Shown: positions 18,291 through 29,200 of the stretch, piece after piece
Layout of the letters: each line of letters opens with the position of its first letter
Position numbering within the stretch: the stretch's first letter is position 1
NCBI GenBank assembly: GCA_039821145.1
Contig: JBCBOS010000034.1
Coordinates: 15,712-79,711 of the forward strand
Length of the DNA stretch: 64,000 nt
Source of the DNA: JBCCSZ01 sp039821145
Lineage (GTDB): Bacteria; Bacteroidota; Bacteroidia; Chitinophagales; Saprospiraceae
Direction of reading: 5' to 3'
Notes under the pieces: model-generated
Database searches by the model: none
The model's input: the letters and a program-made list of their open reading frames with translations, nothing else
Told to the model about the DNA's origin: nothing
Position numbers and translations under genes: made by a program

Positions 18291-20273
18291 ATGAGAATTC
18301 ACCTCCCTCCCCTCATCCTGTTGCTGGTTTTGGCATGGCCACTCTTTGGGTATGCTCAGGACGATTCCCCAGCCCTTTCCCCTCGAATTGCCAATTATGA
18401 AATAGATGTGCGCTTGGACCCGCGAAGTCGGCAGTTGGAGAGCAAGCAAATTCTACGCTGGCGCAACACCTCCAACGACATCATCCGCAGCATTCCCTTT
18501 CACCTGTACCTAAATGCCTTCAAAAACAACCAGTCCACCTTTATGAAAGAGTCTGGACAAGGCAGCTCAATCAGAGACGGAGACTGGGGCTGGATGGAGA
18601 TTGACCGATTGGAGGATGACAATGGCAATGACCTGCTGACAACTATGCAATATGTCCATCCCGACGACGACAATACAGCAGACCAAACGGTGGCAGAAGT
18701 CCAACTGGCCGAGCCCATTCTACCCGGTGCCACAGCGCGTTTCGAAATTGACTTTCGGGCCAAACTCCCGCGCATTGTCGCCCGCACAGGCTACAGCAAA
18801 GACTATTACTTGGTGGGGCAATGGTTTCCCAAGATTGGAGTTTACGAAACACCTGGCATGCGCTATGCCGATCGGGGCCAGTGGAATTGCCATCAGTTCC
18901 ATGCCCGCTCTGAGTTCTATGCCGACTTTGGCAATTACGATGTCCGCATTCAAGTTCCTTCAGACTACATCGTCGGAGCCAGTGGCTCATTGGAACGGGT
19001 CGATGAAAAAGATGGTTACAAGACGCATCACTATCGAGTCAATGATGTTGTCGACTTTGCCTGGACGGCCTATCCCGACTTCCTGGTGCGCGAGGACCAG
19101 TGGAAAGAAGTATCCATCCGACTGCTCATTCCCCCCGAACACCTGATGCTCAGCGAACGCTACCTGCTGTCCATCCGACAGTCGTTGGAGTACTTCGAAA
19201 AATACCTTGGCCCCTACCCCTACAATACCCTCACGGTGGTGGACCCACCTCTGCATGGCGTTGCTTCTTCGGGCATGGAATACCCCACCTTCATCACGGG
19301 GCTGGGACTACACAAGATGCCGGAGGGCTTGCGGATGGTAGAGATTGTGAGTGTACACGAATTTGGCCACCAATACTTCATGCAATTGCTGGCCAGCAAT
19401 GAGTTTGAAGAACCTTGGCTGGACGAAGGATTCAACACCTATTTTGAATGCCGAATCATGGATCAGTACTACGGAGAAAAAACCTCCTTTCTGGATTTTG
19501 GTGGCTTTCACTTCGGCGACGGAGAAAACCAACGGCTGAGTTACACCCTCATGGGCAATCCAAAAATTGCCGAGAACTTCCGCTCTGCCTGGGAATTTCG
19601 ACACGGTGGCTATGGCAGCTTGACCTATGCCAAAGCCAGCACTTGGCTTCACACTCTGGAGGGCTTGTTGGGCCGCCCGACCATGGACGAGATCATGAAG
19701 ACCTACTTCCAACGATGGAAATTTCAACACCCTTGTGCGCGCGACTTCATCGACATTGTCAACGAGATCACCCACAAAAATCACGGAGACAAATTTGGTC
19801 CTGACATGCATTGGTTTTTCGATCAGGTGTTGTACGGCTCCAATGTTTGCGACTATCAAATTCGATCCATCTACAACAGAAAGAACAAAGAGAGCAAAGG
19901 CATTTTTGGCTCACCCGATGAAGCCAACACCAGTGCGCCCATGGACAGTCTCCAGGAAGAATATTACTCCCGTGTCTTGCTCTACCGCCGGGGCGAGGTC
20001 ATCCTGCCACAAGAGGTCTTGATCCACTTCAGCAATGGAGAGGAAAAGCTCGAATACTGGGATGGGAAGGATCGGACGAAGGAGTTCAGCTACAACGGAC
20101 CGAATACCATTGTGTGGGCCAAGCTGGATCCGGACAATAAAATCCAGATTGACCTCAACCTCAACGACAACAGCTATACCACCCAACCCAAAAAGTCAGC
20201 AGTGCAAAAATATGCTGGCAAGTTCATGCTGTGGCTTCAGAACTGCATGCAGAGCATTAGTTTTTTAATTTGA
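18291..20273 (+). CDS. Exported M1-family (gluzincin) metallopeptidase
   Basis: 660 aa from ATG 18291, chosen for the signal peptide MRIHLPPLILLLVLAWPLF ending near GYAQ; the frame is open upstream to 18207. The N-terminal domain has the saddle-like beta fold of M1 aminopeptidases. GMEYPTFITG stands in for the GxMEN substrate-binding motif. The zinc site is complete: HEFGH at residues 356-360 and the third ligand E379 in WLDEGFNTYFE, giving HExxH-x18-E. A C-terminal helical region follows. It is predicted to cleave N-terminal residues from peptides in the periplasm or at the surface. It is followed after 18 bases by a membrane-protein gene, so the two are probably one operon. Confidence 0.92.
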   Translation: MRIHLPPLILLLVLAWPLFGYAQDDSPALSPRIANYEIDVRLDPRSRQLESKQILRWRNTSNDIIRSIPFHLYLNAFKNNQSTFMKESGQGSSIRDGDWGWMEIDRLEDDNGNDLLTTMQYVHPDDDNTADQTVAEVQLAEPILPGATARFEIDFRAKLPRIVARTGYSKDYYLVGQWFPKIGVYETPGMRYADRGQWNCHQFHARSEFYADFGNYDVRIQVPSDYIVGASGSLERVDEKDGYKTHHYRVNDVVDFAWTAYPDFLVREDQWKEVSIRLLIPPEHLMLSERYLLSIRQSLEYFEKYLGPYPYNTLTVVDPPLHGVASSGMEYPTFITGLGLHKMPEGLRMVEIVSVHEFGHQYFMQLLASNEFEEPWLDEGFNTYFECRIMDQYYGEKTSFLDFGGFHFGDGENQRLSYTLMGNPKIAENFRSAWEFRHGGYGSLTYAKASTWLHTLEGLLGRPTMDEIMKTYFQRWKFQHPCARDFIDIVNEITHKNHGDKFGPDMHWFFDQVLYGSNVCDYQIRSIYNRKNKESKGIFGSPDEANTSAPMDSLQEEYYSRVLLYRRGEVILPQEVLIHFSNGEEKLEYWDGKDRTKEFSYNGPNTIVWAKLDPDNKIQIDLNLNDNSYTTQPKKSAVQKYAGKFMLWLQNCMQSISFLI

Positions 20274-20291
20274 GAAAACCACCCTGATCCA

Positions 20292-21416
20292 ATGACTGTA
20301 CTGACTGCTTTTGGGAAAGGACTGATCCTACTGTTTCGCTCCCTCAGAATGTGGCTGCTTTTTTACCTGATCAATGTAGGGCTCGCTCTGATCGTGGCGG
20401 CTCCACTTCACGACTTGATTCAATCCAAGCTGGGCCGATCCATGGTGTTGGAAGATTTGTTGGAGGGATTTGACTACAGCGTCTTCCGCGACTTTCTGAA
20501 CCTAGACCAAGTAAAAGGAGCCATCACGACCATCAACAATCAATCGGTGGGCATGCTGCTCTTTTTCTTTGTTCTGTCCATCTTTTTGATGGGAGGAGTT
20601 TTGCAAAGATTCAAAGAACACGACCAGCGGTTTCGCTTCTCTCACTACTGGGCCGGCTGCTCTCGGTATTTTTGGCGACTGCTGCGTTTGACCATCTACT
20701 TTTCCATGGTACATGCTGTTGTCCTTGGGCTGGCATTGATGCTGTTTTTTGTCCTCGTCGGTGGGGGCAATCTGGAAAGCTTGAGCAGCGAGGCAGAATA
20801 TTTTTGGGCGTTGCAAATTGTCCTGCCCGTTTATGCATTGCTCGCTTCTGTCTTTTTCATGGTCCAGGATTATGCCAAGATACATCTGGTTCACAAAGAT
20901 CGCTCCTGGCTCTTTGGCACCTTCTGGGAATCCTTCTACATTGTCTTCTCCAATTTTCTGCGCACCTACCCTCTTTACCTTTTGCAAGCCTTGGTCTTTG
21001 TGGGATTGTTTGCAGCCTATTGGTATGTTGATCAGCAAATCCAGGCCATCGATGCAAGAGGAGTTGCTTTGTCCTTTGCGTTGGGACAAGCATTTGTATT
21101 GGCCCGCATTGGCAGCAAGTTTTTCAACTTGGCCAGTGCCACCCATTTGTACCAAATCATTCGAGGAGAAAAAGACAAAGAAGAGGCCGTCCTGTCTGTT
21201 CATCTAGGAGACCAAGTCAAAGAAGAAAGCATGCCAGGCATTTTGCCAAAAGAAGATGTCCCAGAAGGAACACCCCCAATCGTTTCCGACAAAGAAATTG
21301 CAGCCAGGGAAAATCCATCCACCGTCTTTGACGAAGAAGACATCGAAATAATCGAAGAAGAACAACAACAAAAAGATTTGCCATCTGACGACAAAAAAGA
21401 ACCCACAGACTCCTAA
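20292..21416 (+). CDS. Multi-pass membrane protein with acidic C-terminal tail
   Basis: 374 aa from ATG 20292, 18 bases after the M1 peptidase. I do not recognise a named family. About six hydrophobic segments are visible (near residues 17-38, 78-102, 135-160, 172-195, 220-245, 255-275). The last 80 residues are hydrophilic and very acidic, rich in E, D, P and Q (EEDIEIIEEEQQQKD), and likely extend into the cytoplasm. Arrangement and length recall DUF4013/YesL-like membrane proteins, but no motif proves this. Operon linkage to the exported peptidase is the only functional clue. Confidence 0.75.
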   Translation: MTVLTAFGKGLILLFRSLRMWLLFYLINVGLALIVAAPLHDLIQSKLGRSMVLEDLLEGFDYSVFRDFLNLDQVKGAITTINNQSVGMLLFFFVLSIFLMGGVLQRFKEHDQRFRFSHYWAGCSRYFWRLLRLTIYFSMVHAVVLGLALMLFFVLVGGGNLESLSSEAEYFWALQIVLPVYALLASVFFMVQDYAKIHLVHKDRSWLFGTFWESFYIVFSNFLRTYPLYLLQALVFVGLFAAYWYVDQQIQAIDARGVALSFALGQAFVLARIGSKFFNLASATHLYQIIRGEKDKEEAVLSVHLGDQVKEESMPGILPKEDVPEGTPPIVSDKEIAARENPSTVFDEEDIEIIEEEQQQKDLPSDDKKEPTDS

Positions 21417-21613
21417 GTAGTACACTTACACATCTGAACCAGTACTTATCATCGTATATTCTACTAGAGACTCTCTCATGGCAGGTGGACAGGTATGGAT
21501 ACCATATCAAGAATTCTTTCCACCATCCCAAAAACTGTTTCACCTGCAAAAAATGCCTCGAATGGGTGTATTAGGAAATATTGGTGACCCAAAGTGTATG
21601 CCAATTCGAAGGT

Positions 21614-21647
21614 AACGATGCCGGACAGTCCGGTGTCGTTTTTTTTT
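21614..21647 (+). terminator. Intrinsic terminator of the M1 peptidase/membrane protein operon
   Basis: A 12-bp stem (21614-21625 with 21629-21640) with two G-U pairs that are only allowed in plus-strand RNA is followed by a long T-run (21639-21647). Confidence 0.88.
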
Positions 21648-21669
21648 GTACTAGCATGTCATGAATCTA

Positions 21670-21705
21670 AAAAACCTCCTGCCCACTTGAAAAGCGAACA
21701 GGAGG
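21670..21705 (-). terminator. Intrinsic terminator of the 21730-25857 gene
   Basis: CCTCCTG (21675-21681) pairs with CAGGAGG (21699-21705), followed on the minus strand by TTTTTT. The same seven-base arms are used at 26238-26269 for the paralogous gene. Confidence 0.8.
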
Positions 21706-21729
21706 CCATTCCTTTTTTCCAGGAATCGT

Positions 21730-24700
21730 TTATCGAACAATGACAACTCGCTTGCTCGTCAGGAAGTTGAAATCAACATCTCTGACTTGAAGGAAGTACG
21801 TGCCTTGTGGCAATTGGTCGGTGTTGAGGCGTTGGAATGCATCTGTTGTAACAACACGCTGCTGAAGCAAACGTCCAGTCAAATCGTACAGGTACAACTG
21901 CTGGCCTTTTTGCAAGAGCGGACTGCTGATGAACAAGTAGTCATTGGCAGGGTTGGGATATACCAAAAGTTCCTGCAATCTGAGTTGTTCTTCATCGCTG
22001 GAAGACATCCGCTTTTCTGTTATTCTTCCATCTCCTCCTGTGCCTTCACAATCGATGTTGATGACTGCTACAGAAGAACAACCATCGCTGTCTGTCACGG
22101 TTACTGTGTAGGTTGTATTGGGGATGCCCACCACAAATGGATTGTTTCCACCTCCACCGAGAATTGGGTCACCGCTCCAATCATAGAAATACTCCATGGG
22201 ATCGAAAACCTCACAATTGGTGGCATCCAATGCGAAGATCGGACCGACGCCATCTTCACAGATGAAACAGCAAGAATCATTTTGCATTTCTTGCTCCACA
22301 GCCAGTCTTTCTTTTTCTGACTCTGGTGTCGAATCTCCACAACCACTTTCGTTTTTCAACCACTTCTGCATCAAACTTTCCAGCTTGTTGTCGCGATTGT
22401 TGACCACCCGATCGACCAAGGCAATTTGCTCGCCACTGATGCCACACCACTGGAACTTGATCTCCGGATCGACACAGCAACACTCAAAGTCTTGGAAGAT
22501 GTCAAAACTACAGCACTGAATGCCCAAGCTGGTAAACATGACAGCCTTGATCTCCAGTGGAATCTCTCCTGCGCAGTCTCCGATGTATTCAAAGCAGAAC
22601 TCCCAGGTATTGGTGCCTGCCACAACCTCAGAACCAGTGGCTCCCACCGTATTGTTTGTCATGGAGGTAATGACCAAATCATCATCGTGTCCGGGCAGGG
22701 TGTACCAAATGATGCTGACGCCTGTGGTTGGAGGGCCATAGTAATCAAAGGTGTAGGTCATGCAGAAGGTCGGGGATTCTCGGTCGATGCAATCCGGTCC
22801 TTCCACCACCAAGTCTTCGTAGCAATCACAAGCCGGAATCTCCACACAAACCTGTGCATCGCAAAGCAGCTTGTTTTTGAAGTTGATGTCAAAGCAACAT
22901 TTCTCTCCGGGCTCTGCCGTCAAATTGCTGATCGTACCAGTGACGATGAAGTTGCCAGTTGTTGCATCTTGTACAATTGGGTTGAGTTCGATCTCTCCAC
23001 AATCGGCTGAGATGCTGAAGGGCCAGGTAAGGTCGACGATGTCTTCAATTTCGAAGTAAAAGTTGTAGACCACATTGCCTGCCCCGTCTGTATCACATTC
23101 CAGTTCGGGCTGGGTGATCTCTACTTCTTCACAACAGAATGGCAGTGGAACACAAAGGCCTTCGATGTCGCAGATATCCGGGTTTTCAAAATTGACGTCA
23201 ACACAGAAATTGAAACCGGGAAGCTGTCCGCTGATGCCACCCGTAATCACCAGATTTCCATCGATGATGTCCCATCCATACATCGGTTGGGTGAGGGTAT
23301 TGGAGGTCAGTAAAAACGGTACGCCTGCATTGCCAACACCCTCTACGATTACTGTAAATCCGTGCGTCAACTGTCCATCATTGACGATGCAAGTATCGAC
23401 TCGAATGCTGTTGCGGAAGTCGCGACAACCACAGCACTTGATGCGTGCCTGTTGCCTGAGTCTGCAATCGGTTTTGGAGATGCTGCCCGAAATGTCCAAC
23501 AGAGAATAAGAGTTGTTGTGACACTTTCCTACAAATCGGAAGCAGAGCTCCCAACTGTTCGACCCTTGATCGACCAAGTCATCGGTTCCATTGGTTGCCG
23601 AAACCAATTCGAACTGTGGATTGTTGGAAAACCATTCGATGGGCATGCCATCTGGGCCGCAGTAGTCGAAGACGTATTTGATGCAAAACTCATCGCCTGT
23701 CTCTACGCATTTGGGCAGGTAAAACAACTCCTCACTGCTGACCACACAGGGACATTCCGGCAGGGGTTCACAACCAATGATGAAGTCGTAGCCACATATC
23801 TCGCAATCTTTGTCTTTGAAGTCGATGCTGTAGCAAAACTCCTTGTAGCCAGGATCTCCTTTGTAGGTTCCCCTGATGATGTAGGTGTGTGGCAACTCAA
23901 AGTCTACGGTATAGTCTATGATGTTCCCGGTAGTGGTATTGATGCTGAAAGGCATGGAGCAATCTTCGGGATCTTGGTAGCGAATCTCAAATTCGTAGCA
24001 TTTTTCTCCCTTGTCGTTGACAACGCATTCCATGGACATTTCCACGCAGGGCAAGGAGTCGCATTCTTCCACAACAATTTCGAGGGTATCGGCCAGGTAG
24101 CAATCTGCTGTTCGGGAATAGCTGTATTCCAAATAGTAAGTCCCTGGCTCGGAAACATAAATCCAAGGGTTGCTGATGTTGTTGGGGCCAATGAATTCAA
24201 CCTCCATGTTTCCATCGATTTGTTGCCACCACAATTGCGCACAATTTTGGAAGGGAATGCTGCCTGCCAACTGGACGGTATCACAGGTGGTAAAATTCGC
24301 CGTCACACCCGAATTGGGATCTTCCGTTTCACAGACATTGACCGTCAAATAGGTTGTGTCAGAACAGGTGACACCATTTTCAGTTGACCAACCCCACAGC
24401 CTGAAAACGTATTGTCCTTCGTCACGGATGTCAAAAGGTGTCACCTGATTGTAGGTAGCGCTGGTATTGATGTCTGAGGCCAGGGGCTTGTCGATGACCC
24501 TTACTCGTCTGGTATCTATCTGACCGGAGAATTCCACATGATTCCAGGGTCGGAAATTGGCAGAGCCGCCACAAGCAAAATCCAGTGTATCAGCATCGAC
24601 GTCAAAGTCTGGACCGCGCAGGTAGAGCACAGTGTGTGTTGCAAAGCAAAGAATGGTATCGATGCCATCTGGTGTTTCCACAAAACAGCTGTCGCAATAA

Positions 24701-25857
24701 ATGCGTTGACTAAAGGAAAAGATGTCTGCATCCTGATTGAGAATCGTCGCCGTTGCCTGGGCGGGATTGTCAGGGTTTTGTTCTATTGTGGCATCTCCCG
24801 TACCATTGCCAATGGTCCAGGGTGTGAGGGTACAATTTTCACCAGTCAATGTTGTTTCCAGCTCGATGGTGGAGGGAAAATCTTCACAAAGGATGAAGCG
24901 TTCGCGAAGACTGAATTGAGAGACATCGGTGACGCAAACGTAAAACCTCGCTGTGTCCATCCCACCTTGGCAAGGCGGTGGGCTGGTTACCGTATAGGTC
25001 AATGTATACCAACCAGTTTCTGTAAAATAGGTTTCGATGAAACGAGCATCAGTAGGATGATAATTAAAATCAGGAGGCTCGTTGCCAGGGTAATCTATGT
25101 ACTCAAAAACCCTTGTACCTTTGCATCCCAAGTCTGACCCAAAGGTGGACAAAGTATCACCACACAACCTGCGGCCATCCAACTGACCATTTTCAATCTC
25201 CACAGTAGGGTCGGTCCCTTCAAAGATGACCAATACATCAACCGTCTCCTCACAACCACCGTTGGAAATGGTGTAAAAAGCCGTCACCGACTGACAGGTC
25301 GAACTCGTGTAGTCACTTCGCACGAGGGTAATTTCCGTAAAATCAGCAGAGTAACTTACCTGAATGGATTGGTCGTTGCTCAGCACCCAGGAGACCTCAT
25401 CACCTGGACCAGGAGCAGTCCCCCGAATGGTAATGGAAGTACAAGTGACGACCTCTTCGCCGAGCGGGTTGTCATCCGTATCGGTCAGAACGGGTTCTGC
25501 CACCGGACCGTCGATGAAGACAGTGGTAAAACTGGACAGTGGATCATCGGGATCGCCATCGCAGTTGCCATTCACGGTAAAGACAAATGTCCCAGTCAAA
25601 AATTCAACCCCATTGGCTGGGGTAATGGTAGGTGTTAGGGAATTGACATTCGAAAATTCAAATTGGTCATTGGGCGCATCTACCCAGGTAATGTCTTGTA
25701 CATCCCCTTCGATGACGCCGTTGAGAGTAAAGGAGGCTTCATCAAAACAAACAAATTGGTCACCACCTGCATTGAGACTACAGGAGACACCAATGGGTTG
25801 GGCATAGGCGTAATAGCCAGCCAGTAGCCATAGGCACAAGGCTAAACATCTTTTCAT
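21730..25857 (-). CDS. Giant Cys-rich secreted protein with T9SS sorting domain (tandem paralogue 1)
   Basis: 1375 aa from ATG 25857; signal peptide MKRCLALCLWLLAGYYAYAQ. The N-terminal part is a series of Ig/PKD-like sandwiches (SLNAGGDQFVCFDEASFTLNG, then repeated CTSITIRGTAPGPGDEVSW-type units). The centre has repeated Cys-rich modules (CVEMSMECVVNDKGEKCYEFEIRY; CCFDINFKNK; CCGCRDFRNSI) that look like diverged copies of one another. Near the C-terminus are DSCCFICEDG and an SprB-like repeat (YTVTVTDSDGCSSVAVINIDC). The tail VYPNPANDYLFISSP ... GTYFLQVRDV is a T9SS sorting domain. No catalytic residues are recognisable. It is a full-length paralogue of 26300-30424. A surface adhesin or structural role is inference. 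Confidence 0.88.
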   Translation of the reverse strand: MKRCLALCLWLLAGYYAYAQPIGVSCSLNAGGDQFVCFDEASFTLNGVIEGDVQDITWVDAPNDQFEFSNVNSLTPTITPANGVEFLTGTFVFTVNGNCDGDPDDPLSSFTTVFIDGPVAEPVLTDTDDNPLGEEVVTCTSITIRGTAPGPGDEVSWVLSNDQSIQVSYSADFTEITLVRSDYTSSTCQSVTAFYTISNGGCEETVDVLVIFEGTDPTVEIENGQLDGRRLCGDTLSTFGSDLGCKGTRVFEYIDYPGNEPPDFNYHPTDARFIETYFTETGWYTLTYTVTSPPPCQGGMDTARFYVCVTDVSQFSLRERFILCEDFPSTIELETTLTGENCTLTPWTIGNGTGDATIEQNPDNPAQATATILNQDADIFSFSQRIYCDSCFVETPDGIDTILCFATHTVLYLRGPDFDVDADTLDFACGGSANFRPWNHVEFSGQIDTRRVRVIDKPLASDINTSATYNQVTPFDIRDEGQYVFRLWGWSTENGVTCSDTTYLTVNVCETEDPNSGVTANFTTCDTVQLAGSIPFQNCAQLWWQQIDGNMEVEFIGPNNISNPWIYVSEPGTYYLEYSYSRTADCYLADTLEIVVEECDSLPCVEMSMECVVNDKGEKCYEFEIRYQDPEDCSMPFSINTTTGNIIDYTVDFELPHTYIIRGTYKGDPGYKEFCYSIDFKDKDCEICGYDFIIGCEPLPECPCVVSSEELFYLPKCVETGDEFCIKYVFDYCGPDGMPIEWFSNNPQFELVSATNGTDDLVDQGSNSWELCFRFVGKCHNNSYSLLDISGSISKTDCRLRQQARIKCCGCRDFRNSIRVDTCIVNDGQLTHGFTVIVEGVGNAGVPFLLTSNTLTQPMYGWDIIDGNLVITGGISGQLPGFNFCVDVNFENPDICDIEGLCVPLPFCCEEVEITQPELECDTDGAGNVVYNFYFEIEDIVDLTWPFSISADCGEIELNPIVQDATTGNFIVTGTISNLTAEPGEKCCFDINFKNKLLCDAQVCVEIPACDCYEDLVVEGPDCIDRESPTFCMTYTFDYYGPPTTGVSIIWYTLPGHDDDLVITSMTNNTVGATGSEVVAGTNTWEFCFEYIGDCAGEIPLEIKAVMFTSLGIQCCSFDIFQDFECCCVDPEIKFQWCGISGEQIALVDRVVNNRDNKLESLMQKWLKNESGCGDSTPESEKERLAVEQEMQNDSCCFICEDGVGPIFALDATNCEVFDPMEYFYDWSGDPILGGGGNNPFVVGIPNTTYTVTVTDSDGCSSVAVINIDCEGTGGDGRITEKRMSSSDEEQLRLQELLVYPNPANDYLFISSPLLQKGQQLYLYDLTGRLLQQRVVTTDAFQRLNTDQLPQGTYFLQVRDVDFNFLTSKRVVIVR

Positions 25858-26231
25858 AGAGCATGTTTTTGAAAAGTAAGTGACAGAAAAGTACTTGGCA
25901 ATTCTGTCGAACTACTCAAAATGAATAAAGCGTTGTTGAAAGATTTGTTTTGCCGGAAAGAAGTGGGAAGATCAGGCCCCTGTTTCCAAAGCAGTATGAA
26001 CCTGAAGTGTCTAGGAATGTTGATTAGGCATCTTCACTTGACGAGCTTTAGGCATAGCAGGCGGGCGTGTAACCCAGGGATACATTTATTGATAACATGA
26101 GTACAAAAAAGGTAATGTCTGTTGCCAAAAAAAATTGTCATTTCATGAACTTTTTCTCAAGGCTCGCTTCACTACCTCTCATCGAATGGCAGGCAGTTGA
26201 TCGCTTCAAACGAATGAAAGCAAGCTGCCAC
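25858..26231. other. Leader upstream of the 21730-25857 gene
   Basis: About 370 bases without a credible gene (the 60-codon open frame at 26097-26279 has no supporting features and runs into the paralogue's terminator). It contains the 40-base element at 26078-26117. Confidence 0.45.
26078..26117 (-). promoter_or_regulatory. 40-base conserved upstream element, copy 1
   Basis: Matches 30704-30743 at 36 of 40 positions by eye. Both copies lie 220-280 bases upstream of the start codons of the giant paralogues. On the minus strand each has TACCTTTTTTG, then GTTATCAATAA, then GTATCC. A promoter or operator is the simplest reading. Confidence 0.45.
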
Positions 26232-26269
26232 AAAAAACCTCCTGCTGACCAAGGTCGGCCAACAGGAGG
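26232..26269 (-). terminator. Intrinsic terminator of the 26300-30424 gene
   Basis: CCTCCTG (26238-26244) pairs with CAGGAGG (26263-26269), with inner GACC/GGTC pairs, followed on the minus strand by a six-base U-tract. Confidence 0.82.
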
Positions 26270-26299
26270 CGGGTGTTAAACGGTATGTAGTTTATGGAC

Positions 26300-29200
26300 T
26301 TACCTGACAATGACGACTCGCTTGCTCGTCAACAGTCGGGAATCAGGGTCCCGAAGTTGCAAGAAGTAAGTGCCCACAGGTAGTTGGTCTATTTGGATTC
26401 GCTGATAGCCATCGGTATTCACAGAGAGGCGCTGCATGCTGCGGCCCGTCAGATCGTGGATGGAAATCGTTTGTCCTTTGCGGAGCATCTTGCTGCTCAA
26501 GTACAAGTGGTTGTTTGCAGGGTTGGGGAATACCCGCAAGTCTTGTGGCTGCAGCGTCTGCTGTTGGTCAGTGGTAGACTGGCGCTTGTCAACCTTGTCC
26601 TTGCCACCGTCGGGCAGTTCTTCCTCTTCGCAATCTACAGTGATGGAAGCAACCGTGGAGCAACCAAAGAGATCGGTGACAGTAACTGTATAGGTGGCGT
26701 TTGGTTCCCCTACGATGAATGGCTGATTTCCACCACCGCCGTAGATGGGGCTCCCACTCCAATCGTACATGTAAAGGGATGGATCGAAGACCTCACAGTT
26801 GGTCGCATCCAAGGCGAATATGGGACCTCGGCCATCCTCACAGATGAAGCAGCAGGAATCATTTTGGATTTCCTTTTCACCAAACAATTTTTCTTTCTCC
26901 AGCTCGGTGACTTCTTCGCCACATCCGCTTCCAGCCTCCAGCCATTTTTCCATCAGGCCTTCAAGTGTTTTATCGCGAGAGCCCAGAACGCGATCCATCA
27001 ATGCGATTTGCTCACCTCCCAGACCACACCACTGGAATTTGATCTCCGGATCAACACAGCAGCATTCCAAGTCTTTCTCGACATCAAAATCACAGCATTG
27101 GATGCCCAGATTGGTGTACATCACTGCCTTGACTCGCATCGGAATGGTTCCTTGGCAATCTCCGATGTAATCCCAACAGAACTCCCAAGTATTGGTCCCT
27201 TCTACGACCTCATCACCAGTCGCACCAGGCGTTTGGTTGGTAAAACTAGAGAGCATCAAATCATCATCGTGACCATTCAAGAGGTACCAAATGATGCTCA
27301 CACCTGTTGTGGGAGGTCCAAAGTAATCGAAGGTATAAGTCATGCAGAACTGAGGCGACTCTCGATCGATGCAGTCAGGTCCTGTCACTTCCAGATTTTC
27401 GTAGCAATTGCAAACCGGCAATTCGAAGCAGAATCGGGTATCGCAAAGGGTTGGGTTTTGGAAGTTGATGGCAAAGCAGCACAAACCTCCTGGCTCAACT
27501 GTAAGATTGGAGATGGTCCCACTGACAATATAGTTGAGGGTGCCTGGATCTTGTACAATCGGGTTGAGGGTCAAGTCACCACAGGTCGCAAAGACGGTAA
27601 ATGGCCAGGCCAAGCCAGAAGCATTGCCTACCGTAAATGTGAAGTCGTAAGAGAGATTGCCCTCTCCATCTACTGCACATTCCAGTTGTGGTTGGCTGAC
27701 GCGCACGTCATCACAGCAGAAGGTCAATCGCACGCAGGCATCCTCAATGTCACAGATGGCCTCATCGGCAAAGTCAATATCGATACACAAATCGGTACCC
27801 GGCTGCCCACCGAAGATGGTTCCGCTGATGACCAAATCACCATCGACAACATTCCAGCCGTAGAGTGGCAAATTGGCTGTATTGGTGGACAGAGAGAAGG
27901 GAAGGCCAGCATTGCCCACACCGAAGACCGTCAAGGTAAAGCTGTGGAAAAACTGTCCTTCATTGGCCACACAAGTATCGATTGTCAATTCGTACTCATA
28001 CTCTCGACAGCCACAGCATCGGACATCCACCGATTGATTGAGGGTACACTCCGTCTTTCCGATGGTCCCTGTAATGTCGAGATTGGCCGTATTGTTCTCG
28101 TCGCATTCACCGATGTGACGGAAGCACAACAACCATTCATTGCTGCCTTGGTTGACGATGTTGTCACCGCCATTGGCCTCGGCCGCAGAACTGAGTTCAT
28201 ATTCGTCATTGTTCGAAACCCAATCGATGGTCTGTCCACTCGGACCACAATAATCAAAGAGATATCTGACACAGTAGATTTCCCCTTCCATGCAGTCTGT
28301 GAATGTCAACAGTTCTTCATCGCTCACCACACAAGGGCATTGTGGCAATGGTACACAGGCCGACAAAGAGTATTCGCCGCAGATTCTACACTTGCCCTTG
28401 GGCGCCAGTGAAAAGCAGAATTCTTTGTAGCCGGGGTCGGGTTTATACGTTCCTTGGATGACATAAAGGTTGGGGAAAATGACTTGGACGACATCAAAAT
28501 CAATGATCTCACCTGTGGTAGATGTCATGTTCAATGGCCAAGAGCAATTGCCTGGATCTTCGTAGACCAATTCGAAGGCATAGCACTTATCGCCTTTTTC
28601 ATCGACCACACAACGAAGGCTGGTCACTCGGAAACAAGGAACAGTGTCACAGTCGGTCACGACAATCTCTAGGGTATCGGCCAAGTAGCAATCCTCCGTT
28701 CGCGAGTAGCTGTATTCCAGGTAGTAGGTTCCGGGGATGGATACGTGGATCAAAGGATTGTTGATGGTATTCGATCCGATGAATTCCACTTCCATGTCGC
28801 CGCCAACCTGTTGCCACCATAGTTGTGCACAGTCTTCAGAAGGGATGCTTCCCACCAGTTGCACGGTATCGCAGGTGGTGAAAGTTGTGGTTTCGCCAGC
28901 GTTGGGGTCTTCGGCTTCGCAGACGTTGACAACAAGATAGGTTGTGTCAGAGCAAGTGACACCATTCTCAGTGTAGGATGCCCAGAGCTTGAAGCGGTAG
29001 GTCCCATCATCGCGAATGTCGAAAGGTGCACTTGAATTAAAGACAGTCGTTGTATTGATGCTGGAACCAAACGGAATGGTAACCGCTTGGACACTTTGCG
29101 TTCCAAGTGTTCCTGTACTTTCAATGTGCTCCCATGGACGGAAATTGGTGGTCCCTCCACAAGCATAATCCAATATCGTCGAATCCAGGGCAATATCTGG

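Larger units (their letters stand above)
21417..21729. other. Intergenic region with two opposed terminators
   Basis: 313 bases between convergent units. It holds a plus-strand terminator (21614-21647) and a minus-strand terminator (21670-21705). I see no gene. Confidence 0.6.

Noticed and set aside
26384..28411. Plus-strand open frame of 675 codons inside the giant minus-strand gene
   Set aside because: It lies opposite a clear T9SS gene with signal peptide and sorting tail, has no motif of its own, and is explained by codon bias on the other strand.
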